Below are positions 12,201 to 23,900 of a stretch of 64,000 bases of DNA, one piece after another. Made by a program: the position numbers and the translations under genes. The notes under the pieces were generated by a model, which saw only the letters and a program-made list of their open reading frames with translations, was not told the origin of the DNA and did not search any database. This DNA is from Nilaparvata lugens. Lineage: Eukaryota > Arthropoda > Insecta > Hemiptera > Delphacidae. Position 1 is the stretch's first letter; every line of letters starts with the position of its first letter. The DNA is taken from positions 24,873,872 through 24,937,871 of the forward strand of contig NC_052506.1 of assembly GCF_014356525.2 (NCBI RefSeq), given 5' to 3'.

Positions 12201-15200
12201 AGATAAGAGTAAGCTATCGTTCAGATAAGAGTAAGCTATCGTCCAGATAAGAGTAAGCTATCGTTCAGATAAGAGTAAGCTATCGTCCAGATAAGAGTAA
12301 GCTGTCGTTCAGATAAGAGTAAGCTATCGTTCAGATAAGAGTAAGCTATCGTTTAGATAAGAGTAAGCTATCGTTCAGATAAGAGTAAGCTATCGTTCAG
12401 ATAAGAGTAAGCTATCGTTTAGATAAGAGTAAGCTATCGTTCAGATAAGAGTAAGCTATCGTTCAGATAAGAGTAAGCTATCGTTCAGATAAGAGTAAGC
12501 TATCGTTCAGATAAGAGTAAGCTATCGTTCAGATAAGAGTAAGCTATCGTTCAGATAAGATAAGCTATCGTTCAGAAGAGTAAGCTATCGTTCAGATAGA
12601 GTAAGCTATCGTTCAGATAAGAGTAAGCTATCGTTCAGATAAGAGTAAGCTATCGTTCAGATAAGAGTAAGCTATCGTTCAGATAAGAGTAAGCTATCGT
12701 TCAGATAAGAGTAAGCTATCGTTCAGATAAGATCGAATCATGCGCCTGCTTCTTCCCTTGGAAGGGTGACCACGTGAGCAAACACCTCTGAATATGATTC
12801 ATGAGTTGAACGGAACCCACCTATAACTGTAGGTCCACTCATCTCTCATTATCATCCGGCCCAATACCCACGCACAAGCCTAAGGCTCATCCCTAGCAAA
12901 AACTCACTTCATTTTATTTTTCGTTTAATTTTATTTTTTGATTTATTGATAGATTGAATGAGGGCTCATTGCACAGTCATATGGTCAAATCTTTGATTTG
13001 TAAAACTTAAAACATGTTGTTATACCTTCTATCAAAATAGAAGGTATTTCTCCTATAAAATAGGCCATCATATATTCTGCCAAATACTATTCGATGAGAG
13101 ATATAACCTACTACACCACAAAGGTTTGACCATTTACGTAGACACTTAGGAACTAGGGTAGAATTGAGTTAAAATTGATTATCCGAATTATCATTTATCC
13201 GGACACTGCCATGCATAAATTATTCCGGATAATCGGTGCTCTATTGTTCTTTTATCTGAGCACGCATTTCAATGGAATATGAAATGCCTTACCAAGTAGA
13301 AATTGTGTTTCTTCTAACATTTTTATTACACTTTTCATTGTATGCATTTATGTTTGTTTCAGGGTATGCATTTCGTGTCATCGGTACTATTGATGCGAAT
13401 GAACATGCCACCGAGTACCGGTCTATCATTACCGCCGTTCTGGGAGACCTGCAGTTCGGTTTCTACCATCGCTGGTTCGACCTTATATTCTTCATAAGCG
13501 CCGTTTCGTCATTAGTGTTCCTATACATAGCGCATCAGCCTAAACAGGCTGAGAAACGCTGAATCTGACAATTGAAGATTTCAAGCATTTCGCATGTTCA
13601 AGTAACACACAGCCTACTGAACATGCTGAATTGATGTATTATTTTGCCTTCCATGAAGGCTTATTGTATTAGGTTTTTAATTTTATCCAAAAATATTTAT
13701 TAAATATGTTTCAATAAATGATTTATCAATACAGTTTCCGGTATGAATGACGATTAAAAACATTTCTTGTGAATGGATTATTATTTTTATCATGTATAGT
13801 TTTAAAATTAATGCCCTCGACTTTTCGGCAGGGCAAAATTTATTAAATTATTTAATAAAAAATACCCGTAAATAAACAGTGGTTATTCTTTTACAACCTG
13901 ATTTCCATAGTCGTATGTAAAAATTGAAAAACAACGTACCCTTTTTCAACTTCATTTTGCTACCTACTTACATGTTTCAGAATAGACTTGAAAATGTCGA
14001 AACGTCGAATGTTAAAAGTAATGAAATAAATTTGATAAAGTGTACTTTTATTTTTAAATTTTCATATAAATACGAGTATCCATTACCAAAAAATTGAATT
14101 TTTTACTTGAAGCCTGAAATGAAATTAAAATCATCAAGTACCTATTATTATTTTATTGATGAATTATATTGTGCATTGATAAAATAATGAAAGTGTACTT
14201 GATGATTTTATATCATTTCAATAATTCCTGTACCCCTACAAAGAAAAAGTGAATACCTAGAGCCAGCCTGCCTCTTGTCGGAAACCTGCATTACTAAATA
14301 ATAGCAAATTATTTTAAGTAATTATTTATTTATAAATATGTATTGAGTTGATTTTCAAAAAAGTTATTTTTCTTGATCCAGTTTTTGATACAGTCAATAA
14401 TATACAACACAAGATAACATACTATTTCAATAAGAGTAAGCTATCGTTCAGATAAGATCGAATCATGCGCCTGCTTCTTCCCTTGGAAGGGTGACCACGT
14501 GAGCAAACACCTCTGAATATGATTCATGAGTTGAACGGAACCCACCTATAACTGTAGGTCCACTCATCTCTCATTATCATCCGGCCCAATACCCACGCAC
14601 AAGCCTAAGGCTCATCCCTAGCAAAAACTCACTTCATTTTATTTTTCGTTTAATTTTATTTTTTGATTTATTGATAGATTGAATGAGGGCTCATTGCACA
14701 GTCATATGGTCAAATCTTTGATTTGTAAAACTTAAAACATGTTGTTATACCTTCTATCAAAATAGAAGGTATTTCTCCTATAAAATAGGCCATCATATAT
14801 TCTGCCAAATACTATTCGATGAGAGATATAACCTACTACACCACAAAGGTTTGACCATTTACGTAGACACTTAGGAACTAGGGTAGAATTGAGTTAAAAT
14901 TGATTATCCGAATTATCATTTATCCGGACACTGCCATGCATAAATTATTCCGGATAATCGGTGCTCTATTGTTCTTTTATCTGAGCACGCATTTCAATGG
15001 AATATGAAATGCCTTACCAAGTAGAAATTGTGTTTCTTCTAACATTTTTATTACACTTTTCATTGTATGCATTTATGTTGGTTTCAGGGTATGCATTTCG
15101 TGTCATCGGTACTATTGATGCGAATGAACATGCCACCGGAGTACCGGTCTATCATTACCGCCGTTCTGGGAGACCTGCAGTTCGGTTTCTACCATCGCTG

Positions 15201-15288
15201 GTTCGACCTTATATTCTTCATAAGCGCCGTTTCGTCATTAGTGTTCCTATACATAGCGCATCAGCCTAAACAGGCTGAGAAACGCTGA
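6211..15288 (+). CDS. GPHR: Golgi pH regulator (GPR89/GPHR), 3' half
   Basis: Multi-pass Golgi membrane protein. The family is known as an anion channel that sets Golgi luminal pH. Coding exons are 6211-6389, 8561-8742, 9555-9740, 11690-11755 and 15088-15288; all borders are GT-AG and phases agree. They encode about 270 residues, ending KQAEKR-stop. Recognition rests on long colinear matches to animal [109 protein letters not shown]. Hydrophobic segments follow GKYFN, SQH, SSN and WFD. The first half of the protein (roughly 180 residues in the family) must lie upstream of the window; I saw no such exon in 1-6210. The final exon exists twice. Only the distal copy (15088-15288) keeps the frame, so this model splices to it. 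Introns carry a Helitron, MITEs and a satellite. Confidence 0.9.
6525..7335 (+). mobile_element. Non-autonomous Helitron
   Basis: Starts TCTATATAAATAAAAATCGA directly after an A and ends CTAG directly before a T, as Helitrons do when inserted between A and T. The 3' end carries a GGCGGTACGAAGTTCGCC hairpin just before the end. Inside, an ORF starts at 6860 with [20 protein letters not shown], the characteristic N-terminus of insect Helitron proteins. It breaks off after about 40 family-like residues, so no Rep or helicase is present. It lies in a GPHR intron. Confidence 0.85.
8783..9275. mobile_element. MITE in GPHR intron (TIR CATAGTGAAGTCCAC)
   Basis: Left end (TAGTGAAGTCCACATTATAA) and right end (TTATAACGTGGACCCTACTG) are imperfect inverted repeats. 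The same TIR family occurs at 58383-58605. No ORF. Confidence 0.6.
10730..10975. mobile_element. MITE copy, GATCACATT family
   Basis: Shares AAGTGCACGTCA-ATCATGCAT, GCAACCAGCAAGTGCACGCG and the closing CGCATTCAATGTGATCA with the element at 20.8-21.04 kb. It is a diverged copy with eroded ends. Confidence 0.6.
11043..11444 (-). repeat. Dispersed repeat family A (GACCGAGCGAAGTGAGG), copy 1
   Basis: About 400-bp interspersed element bounded by ATTGACCGAGCGAAGTGAGG at one end and CTGTTCACAGAACTACTAG at the other. Further copies at 24278-24873, 32906-33315 and 56074-56900 are in the opposite orientation. The CTAG terminus after a short hairpin is Helitron-like, but the other end is not canonical, so I leave it as a named family. 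Confidence 0.7.
11817..12730. repeat. 22-bp tandem satellite in GPHR intron, ~41 units
   Basis: Head-to-tail units of 22 bp beginning AAGCTATCGTTC and ending AGATAAGAGT. A few variants occur (GTCG for ATCG; TCC for TTC; some 2-3-bp deletions). It begins about 60 bp after the donor of exon 11690-11755. One leftover unit at 14431-14456 marks the start of the downstream duplication. Confidence 0.95.
13363..13562 (+). pseudogene. GPHR: Proximal duplicate of the GPHR terminal exon, frameshifted
   Basis: Almost identical to the distal exon 15088-15288, with an intact acceptor (TTTGTTTCAG before 13363). It lacks one G at about 13413 (CCACCGAGT here, CCACCGGAGT in the distal copy). Reading from exon 11690-11755, the frame is lost after RMNMPP and stops early. 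If used, it would remove the conserved EYRSII...FYHRWFD end of the protein. The lesion is a single-base run-length difference, so a sequencing or assembly error cannot be excluded. Confidence 0.8.
13713..13718 (+). terminator. Polyadenylation signal, proximal GPHR 3' end
   Basis: AATAAA about 150 nt after the stop position of the proximal exon copy. It could terminate transcripts that use the frameshifted exon. Confidence 0.5.
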
Positions 15289-15438
15289 ATCTGACAATTG
15301 AAGATTTCAAGCATTTCGCATGTTCAAGTAACACACAGCCTACTGAACATGCTGAATTGATGTATTATTTTGCCTTCCATGAAGGCTTATTGTATTAGGT
15401 TTTTAATTTTATCCAAAAATATTTATTAAATATGTTTC

Positions 15439-15444
15439 AATAAA
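15439..15444 (+). terminator. Polyadenylation signal, distal GPHR 3' end
   Basis: AATAAA about 150 nt after the stop of the intact distal exon. It is the duplicate of the signal at 13713. Confidence 0.55.
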
Positions 15445-15766
15445 TGATTTATCAATACAGTTTCGGTATGAATGACGATTAAAAACATTTCTTGTGAATG
15501 GATTATTATTTTTATCATGTATAGTTTTAAAATTAATGCCCTCGACTTTTCGGCAGGGCAAAATTTATTAAATTATTTAATAAAAAATACCCGTAAATAA
15601 ACAGTGTTATTCTTTTACAACCTGATTTCCATAGTCGTATGTAAAAATTGAAAAACAACGTACCCTTTTTCAACTTCATTTTGCTACCTACTTACATGTT
15701 TCAGAATAGACTTGAAAATGTCGAAACGTCGAATGTTAAAAGTAATGAAATAAATTTGATAAAGTG

Positions 15767-17650
15767 TACTTTTATTTTTAAATTTTCATATAAATACGAG
15801 TATCCATTACCAAAAAATTGAATTTTTTACTTGAAGCCTGAAATGAAATTAAAATCATCAAGTACCTATTATTATTTTATTGATGAATTATATTGTGCAT
15901 TGATAAAATAATGAAAGTGTACTTGATGATTTTATATCATTTCAATAATTCCTGTACCCCTACAAAGAAAAAGTGAATACCTAGAGCCAGCCTGCCTCTT
16001 GTCGGAAACCTGCATTACTAAATAATAGCAAATTATTTTAAGTAATTATTTATTTATAAATATGTATTGAGTTGATTTTCAAAAAAGTTATTTTTCTTGA
16101 TCCAGTTTTTGATACAGTCAATAATATACAACACAAGATAACATACTATTTCAACAATAGTAAACATACAGTTGCCCAGAAATACGTCCAAATGGAAAAT
16201 GGCTGAATCATTAATGTTATAGTTACTATATGCGTTACTACGAAATACTCGATAAATGGAATTGTTCCAAACTCGTAAGTTGAATAAATATCCAATATTG
16301 TTTAACATATATACTTTCTTTTCAAACATATATTAAATACATAAGTGAATCAATAAATATGCAGTGTTGACTTGTCTAGTCCGTGCAAACCTTATTTTGC
16401 AGCACGGGGCTTTATGGTCAATAATATTCCAATATAACAATAGGAGCACAAATCTGCCGTTTTTTTGCTCTATAATATGCTCTATAATCTATTAAAAAGG
16501 CCTACGGTCTCTTTTTCATTCTTTCTCTCACACAATTAGGCTCTCACACAGGCATTCTGGATTCTGTGAAATCTGGCAGCACTGCAGAGCAATGCTTCAA
16601 ACTGAGGTTTGCACAGACTTTAGAACTAATTTTTTATCAATCTAAATTCTATTAAAACATGAACTATACATGTAGTGATATATTGTGACTTTTATTTTTA
16701 AATTTTCATATAAATACGAGTATCCGTTACCAAAAAATTGAATTTTATAGTCGTATCTGATGGGAGAAATATTCGATTCTAAGAACATATAGGCTACTTG
16801 AAGCCTGAAATGAAATTAAAATCATCAAGTACCTATTATTATTTTATTGATGAATTATATTGTGCATTGATAAAATAATGAAAGTGTACTTGATGATTTT
16901 ATATCATTTCAATAATTCCTGTACCCCTACAAAGGAAAAGTGAATACCTAGAGCCAGCCTGCCTCTTGTCGGAAACCTGCATTACTAAATAATAGCAAAT
17001 TATTTTAAGTAATTATTTATTTATAAACTGTATTGCGTTGATTTTCAAAAAAGTTATTTTTCTTGATCCAGTTTTTGATACAGTCAATAATATACAACAC
17101 AAGATAACATACTATTTCAACAATAGTAAACATACAGTTGCCCAGAAATACGTCCAAATGGAAAATGGCTGAATCATTAATGTTATAGTTACTATATGCG
17201 TTACTACGAAATACTCGATAAATGGAATTGTTCCAAACTCGTAAGTTGAATAAATATCCAATATTGTTTAACATATATACTTTCTTTTCAAACATATATT
17301 AAATACATAAGTGAATCAATAAATATGCAGTGTTGACTTGTCTAGTCCGTGCAAACCTTATTTTGCAGCACGGGGCTTTATGGCCAATATTATTCCAATA
17401 TAACAATAGGAGCACAAATCTGCCGTTTTTATGCTGTATAATATGCTCTATAATCTATTAAAAAGGCCTACGCTCTCTTTTTCATTCTTTCTCTCACACA
17501 ATTAGGCTCTCACACAGGCATTCTGGATTCTGTGAAATCTGGCAGCACTGCAGAGCAATGCTTCAAACTGAGGTTTGCACAGACTTTAGAACTAATTTTT
17601 TATCAATCTAAATTCTATTAAAACATGAACTATACATGTAGTGATATATT
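15767..17650. repeat. Second tandem duplication (B to C, ~965 bp)
   Basis: Sequence 15767-16683 recurs at 16684-17650. In the second copy about 48 bp of unrelated DNA (16748-16795) replaces a few bases. The junction lies in TGTGACTTTTATTTTTAAA, where both ends share CTTTT-rich sequence. A 91/92-codon minus-strand frame (16054-16329; 17017-17295) is duplicated with it but shows no domain and is probably chance. Confidence 0.9.
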
Positions 17651-17944
17651 GTGACTTTTCTTTATAATTTATTAAAACAGACGAGAAGTTGTCAACCATT
17701 CTTAAACATATAAAGCAGCGGTTGACAATCATCGTCTGTTTTTGAACATGAACTTCACTAATAAAGTTTCTCAATATTTGAAAAATGAAATTATAAGTAT
17801 CTTTTAATTCATCACTCTCAATATATTAGATGCTTAATCATCTTTTAAAAAGTGATTAACATTTTTTTCGAAGTCATGAGCTAGTACCGTAATTCATTAT
17901 TTTCAACGTATTCGATGCTTTAACCATCTTTTAGAAATTGTTCA

Positions 17945-20900
17945 TCACGTCTTTTTGGAGGAGGTGAACTGAAAGCCCTTCTCCAATATTTGCATGAGAA
18001 TAGGGTAGACCGGATGGAAGCTCTGCTGATTCTGCTGACGCACTGTCTGCTGATACTTCTGCAAAGCTCCACTCAGCAGCTCCAGTCGCTGCTTCTCGTC
18101 TTTGTGCGAGTCGAGCCACTGCGACAACCGGTCTATCGACCAGTTCGCGCTCTGAAATCAAACATCAAATCATTATTATTGAAGGAAAATCCAAAGTTAA
18201 ATACTGTAAACCACTGATATATGAAGGTGCCTCGACCAAATTAAAAGAATAAAATAGTCGAATAATGATCACCAAATAATATATAATATATAAAAAGAGC
18301 GGGACTAAATAATATACATATAGATCATGTCATGTATGACACCACCCCGAAGACTTCTGCAAATATTGTGCACAGCTGAAAGGAAATTTGATGAGAGCTA
18401 CTACCCAAAAAGTATTTCAAATATTTGCCAGTCCGGGAATTGAACCCGGTGCTTCCTAATTTCCAGTCAGGTATGCTCACCCTTACACAACACTGACAAT
18501 CTCTGAATAACAGCGCTCATTTCATACTACCTACAGCGGGCAGCCAGTATACAGATGGAAATTAATGAGAAATTGTTCAAATGCTAATGAATAATTAATT
18601 ATTATTGAACGAGAGAAAATTTTACAGCATTCAACTTTGGATTTTTGTTCAATAATAATTATTTACTCATTAGCATTTGAAAAAATAATGCAATTTATCA
18701 TTCATCAGTAAACATAAAATCTATCATTTCCTAATTACATAGAGCTACTAGTACCCTTTTTCATTTTCTTTTAGATACGACTAGATTCGGCGAATCACGC
18801 CATTATCAAGATTTGTAAAACCATTTTATATCAACCAAAAATATTGAAACAGTTTGGCTCGGTTGCACAAAAGCCTGTTTAAACGTGATCAAATTCTACA
18901 AGAACCAATCACAGAAGCCTTCTCTTCAAGAAAGCCTTCAGTGATTGGTTCTCGTGGCATAATCATAATTAAAATTTAGCAGGCTTTTTTGCAATCGGCC
19001 CTAATAGTTTCTAGTCTGAAATCTGCAATTTTGCAAGAATAGACCAGCTAACAAAACAATAATACGGAAATGTTTTGGTTTCATATTAATAAAGGGATCT
19101 TTACTTTTCCATCACTGAGCACCATTTCTGTTTGTAGTCTGTTCAAAAACATAGTGGTGTGGCTTCGGTAGAATGTAGCGAAGAAGGTAGCTAAGTTTTG
19201 AAGATAATGCATGTATTCGAATGTGTCAGAACATAGAAGAGCTTATTACCTGATGAGGCGAGGGCAGTTCGTGAGGTGCGCGGCTGAAGAGCGAGGTGAG
19301 CGCCAGACTGTGAGGCACCAGGTCACCCAGCAGCGGACAGTCAGCGACCTCTTGCGGTGAGGCCGACACTAGCGGACGAAATGCGCGCAGCACTTTGTAG
19401 ATGCGACCTAACTCGGTCAGCTGTTTGCATAGCGGCGACAGAGCAGTTTCCAACTAGAAAAGTTTAAAACAAACTCACAGGTTCACAAATATAACACTAG
19501 AGGCACCGGGAGTTCGTGAGGGGTGGGTTACATAGGTTTAGGGTGTGATCACATTAAGGGCCGATTTCCGAGCTCGGGATTTAGCTAAGTTCTAGACATT
19601 AACTGGCTTTAAACTCTGGAGTCAGAAAATTGGCTTTCCGAGTCAGAGCGTTAACGTAGTTGAGGACTTACTTAAATAGACACTGGAGTTTAGAGATCAT
19701 GTTAGACCCATGGAGTTTATAATTTCGCTTTCTGAGTGAAGGTCTTATAAGTCCAGGACTTAAATTAGATTCTCGCCTCTTTCCGAGTCAAGGATTTATC
19801 AAAAATCGTTAAGTCCAGGACTTGAAACAGCGTGATTTTAAACCCTTGACTGGGGTAGGGTTTAAATTCAAGTTCTAGACTTAACTGAGCAAACACAATT
19901 CAGTTATTGTTTTGGAGTAGATAAAAAGCCAAATAGATATCATGGAATACCTAAATTATTTGGATTAGTCCATCTAAATTCATAATTTATAGTTTGCAAG
20001 TTCATTATGGAATAAAATTGTATCAGAAATATGCGTGAAAAACTAACCTCATTTTACGACTGTGACATAACCTAAAAATGTTCAAGCAAACTAATACAAG
20101 GATTGCCTTGGAATTTGTATTCCAATCTGAAGGTTATTATTCAATGTTATATTCAACATATTAATAATAATAACAATAATAAATTATTACTACAGTTTTT
20201 TCAAAACAAATACGTTTTCAAACTCAATAGCCTAATTAAATTTTTATTCCAAAATCACTGGTTAGGATCAATAATCAATAATAGCATAACGTAAAATGAA
20301 ATGTTGATTCATTCACCTTTCAAAGGTTTTGCTTTGAATAGGCCTACAAAGAAATCGAAACGTATTTTTACAATATAGTTTGGAGAGCATGCTCATTTGA
20401 ATTGTCCCGCTGTAATCAGCTGTTTCCGTTTTGCTATAATTCCAACAATTTAACAGCAAAATATTGTGAATTTCCCTCACGTTTACTGCGTTAAAGTCCT
20501 GGACTCAAATAAGTCGAGAACTTGATAGACTCCGGAGTTTAGAAGATAAAATCGTGACTCAGAAAGTCAATTTAGACCCGAGAGCTTATTTCAGTCCTGG
20601 ACTCTGTAAGTCCAGAACTTATAGATCCCGAGCTCGGAAACCGGCCCTAAATGCGTATCAATTTGCAAGTGCACGTCAGATCATGCATTAACCAAACAAA
20701 ATTTGAAAAGTGCTATTGAAACACGTTGTTTACGCCCCTCCAGTCGAATTTGGAAGTTATGACAATATAACAATAACTAATCATGGTTGATTCGGCTAAT
20801 GGTATGATCACATTAGATGAGTATGTGCAAGTGTATGTCAGATCATACATGAGCCGAGAAACAAAATCTGGGAGAGCCATTGAAACACAAGTCTGTAGTT

Positions 20901-23900
20901 GCTCACAATGAGCGCAACCAGCAAGTGCACGCGTTCCTACGGCTCTTTCCAGATTTTGTTCCTAATCTGCACGCTTGGTCATGCGTAACCAAGCTTGCAC
21001 TTGCACATATACGCATTCAATTTGATCACACCCTAAGGCTTTTTGAGAAGAAGCCAAGGGGGTACAGCTTATATTGGGGTCAAGCTCTTCAATCACCTGC
21101 CATCTGCAATCAGGGGTAGAAATCACAGATCTTTCAAAGTGGATGCTTTTTATTTTTTGGTAAATGGGGAATTTTACAGTGTAGGCGATTTTTTGGATAA
21201 TAAAACTCAATAATATAAGAAAATTTATTAAAACTGTTATACTATAATAAATATAAAATGATGGAAGTAGGCATCATTTTATATTTATTATAGTATAATA
21301 GTTTTAATAAATTTTCTTATATTATTGAGTTTTATTATCCAAAAAATCGCCTACACTGTAAAATTCCCCATTTACCAAAAAATTGCTTCGAAAATGTTTT
21401 GTTTTAATTTTTGTATTTTGACGATATACTATTTGATACAATAATAACTTTTCAATAATGTGTGATTAAATAGTTTGATTTGTTTTGATTAGAACAACAT
21501 TGTTTTGATTAATCAGCATGTTTTGATTAGGTTCGTTACAATAATAATATCAAGGCCATAGAGTAAAATGCTACTTTGGATTTTAGGTGAAACAACCATA
21601 CCTGTTTGAAATCGCCGATAATCTTCGTTCTCCCAGCATCACTGACCGGTCTTATTAGGCTGATATGCCTCAGGAATAGCTCAATGCACCTTGATGCAAT
21701 TTCGAAACAGCTGTGAAACAAATTCAATTCTTATCAAAATGTCCAAGAACATAAAAATTTAACCATTCATTGTTATAAGAAGGTCTCAATAAAAGAAAAG
21801 ATGCAGGCTTCAGTGAGAATGATAGCTTGATAACAGGGATCTGTTTAATTCCCTGTGAACATAACAGGGTATTTTCATAATAGACGATGGATATATGTAC
21901 AGCAAGCCATAAAATAACTGAATTTATCTAGTGTGTGTGTGGAAGCCTTCTTCATATAAAATGAGAATACGTATGTATTTTCAATAAATAATTTTAATCA
22001 AAATTAGGGAGAGACACAGTTTTGGGTTTATCATGTTGATTCTCTCCCAATCATAAATTTTATATTGTGGCTGTAGAATGTTATAAATAAGCACTAGATC
22101 AATAAATATCAATACTGTTACAACTCAAAAGAAGTTAGGACTTTTGCATTTATACATCAGAAACGATTTAATTAATAATTCTCAACACTCATAAATTTAG
22201 TTGGCAGCGGAATATATTATTATGATACTTCCACTTGTTGTCTTTGTTCAATGTTATTCCACGATGACCTTAAAAGACAAAATAAGTCAGTATTCTTATA
22301 TAGGTCAATATAAGTAAATATGAGATTCACTTTAAACTGACGGTAGGCCAACTAGTCGAAAGAGAAGCATTGATGTTATATTTATGAGGAATAGTTAGTT
22401 GTAAACTTAGATTCACTTGTAATCTAAATTAATCTTACTACAGACTGTCTGAGAATGTGATGAATTAGTTTGAATATTTGAGAAAATGATTATTACCTCT
22501 GTGTAACAATCTGCTGGTGATGAAAAGGAGCCAAATAGTTGCTGGCTACTCGAGAAATAAACGCAGTCAACTCTTTCATGTACAACGAACATCCAGAAGT
22601 GTTTTCTGATCTGTCAAGAAAACATTGAAGATGAGTTGAAAATCTTATTCGAGATGATATCAGTATCTACGGTGAACGAAAATTCTTCGCAATAAGATAC
22701 CCTTACAAAGATCATAAAAATGTGTCATTAAAAAACCCCAAATGCAAATAAGCTAGGATATATTAGTGAGATTGTTTTGTGGATGGTTGGACCGCACCCT
22801 TAAACTCGTGAGCATGGTTTTCAAATGGAGAAACAAATTTTCAAAAAACATAAAAAATCCGGGATAGTCAAATCAGGAGACCGAGGGAGCCAGAAGCATC
22901 TCCAAGATGCTTCCTATTCCTAGGACAGGAATATTTCCCTTTCCAGGGATAGCTTGACAGCCATGTTCTACTGAAATTCGAACAATGTAGACCTTCACAC
23001 AACACTGCTTTTGGTTGTCATAAACATAAACCAATTCACAAGAGAACTAAGGTCATTACACAGTTATTTTCTATAATGGATATGCCAAGGTTTGATGTTT
23101 GCTTCCTCAGCGAACGTTTTGGTCGTTCATATACGTTTTATCTAATTTCTTAGGCAACATTTTAAATTTCAAAATCTAAATAATCAGAAGAATTATTACA
23201 ATAGCACCATAGAGAAAAGAGAGAATAAGCTTCCACTTCAAGTGAGAATATAATCAAAATGTTAATTCAATTTTATTTCATCATCAGAATTATTAACATC
23301 CAAAAAAGAGAAAGTTTAGGGCTGAGCCACGGCCAAACTATAATGCTGAAGTATCAACAATCAACACTATAGGTTGGTCATGTTTCAGCCAGTTGTCCTC
23401 TCCCAATCTATATATATATAAAAGCGAAATGGCACTCACTCACTGACTGACTGACTGACTGACTCACTCACTCACTCACTCACTCACTCACTCACTCGCA
23501 TAACTAAAAATCTACTGGACCAAAAATGTTCAAATTTGGTAGGTATGTTCAGTTGGCCCTTTAGAGGCGCACTAAGAAATCTTTTGGCAATATTTTAACT
23601 CTAAGGGTTGTTTTTAAGGGTTTAAAGTTCGTCTTTTAGCATGTATATTCTTCTTCTCCCAATCTCTTAATTATAATTGAAATGTCCATATCATATGTTA
23701 CTATAGAACTATAATCTAGATAGAGTACCTCTTCGAAACAGTTGTTAACTGTGTGAAGTTGTGTTTCTTGCCCTTGGAGGGCTACCTCTCATGATAGAGC
23801 GATGATATTGATATTTATAAGAGCAGTCGCTAAATTCCCTCTTTTGCGAATAAATTCACAAAAAAATTAAGGCCGTCCGGCTCGCAAAATTACTGGGTTC

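Larger units (their letters stand above)
12716..16155 (+). repeat. 1.7-kb tandem duplication including the GPHR last exon
   Basis: Copy A (about 12716-14430) and copy B (about 14431-16155) align at an offset of 1725, becoming 1726 after the exon indel. Each contains the last satellite unit, intron end, terminal exon, 3' UTR with AATAAA and about 0.8 kb of downstream DNA. Differences are very few: a T/G before the acceptor and single-base run-length changes near 13413, 13738 and 13890. This implies a recent event, gene conversion, or assembly duplication. Confidence 0.93.

Noticed and set aside
11817..12730. CRISPR-like regular repeats
   Set aside because: Units are contiguous 22-bp satellites with no spacers, in a eukaryotic intron.
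13272..15269. Reading frames starting [13 protein letters not shown] before the GPHR last exons
   Set aside because: They begin in intron sequence and read across the acceptor in the wrong frame. The GPHR frame is offset from them.
16054..17295. Duplicated 91/92-codon minus-strand frames starting MFEKKVYML
   Set aside because: No domain, AT-driven composition. Both copies exist only because the DNA was recently duplicated, so conservation is not evidence of coding.
17931..18161. 76-codon minus frame starting MISERELVDRP
   Set aside because: Shadow of COG5 exon 16. The frame giving SQWLDSH...YPILMQILEK matches the family and has the proper acceptor.
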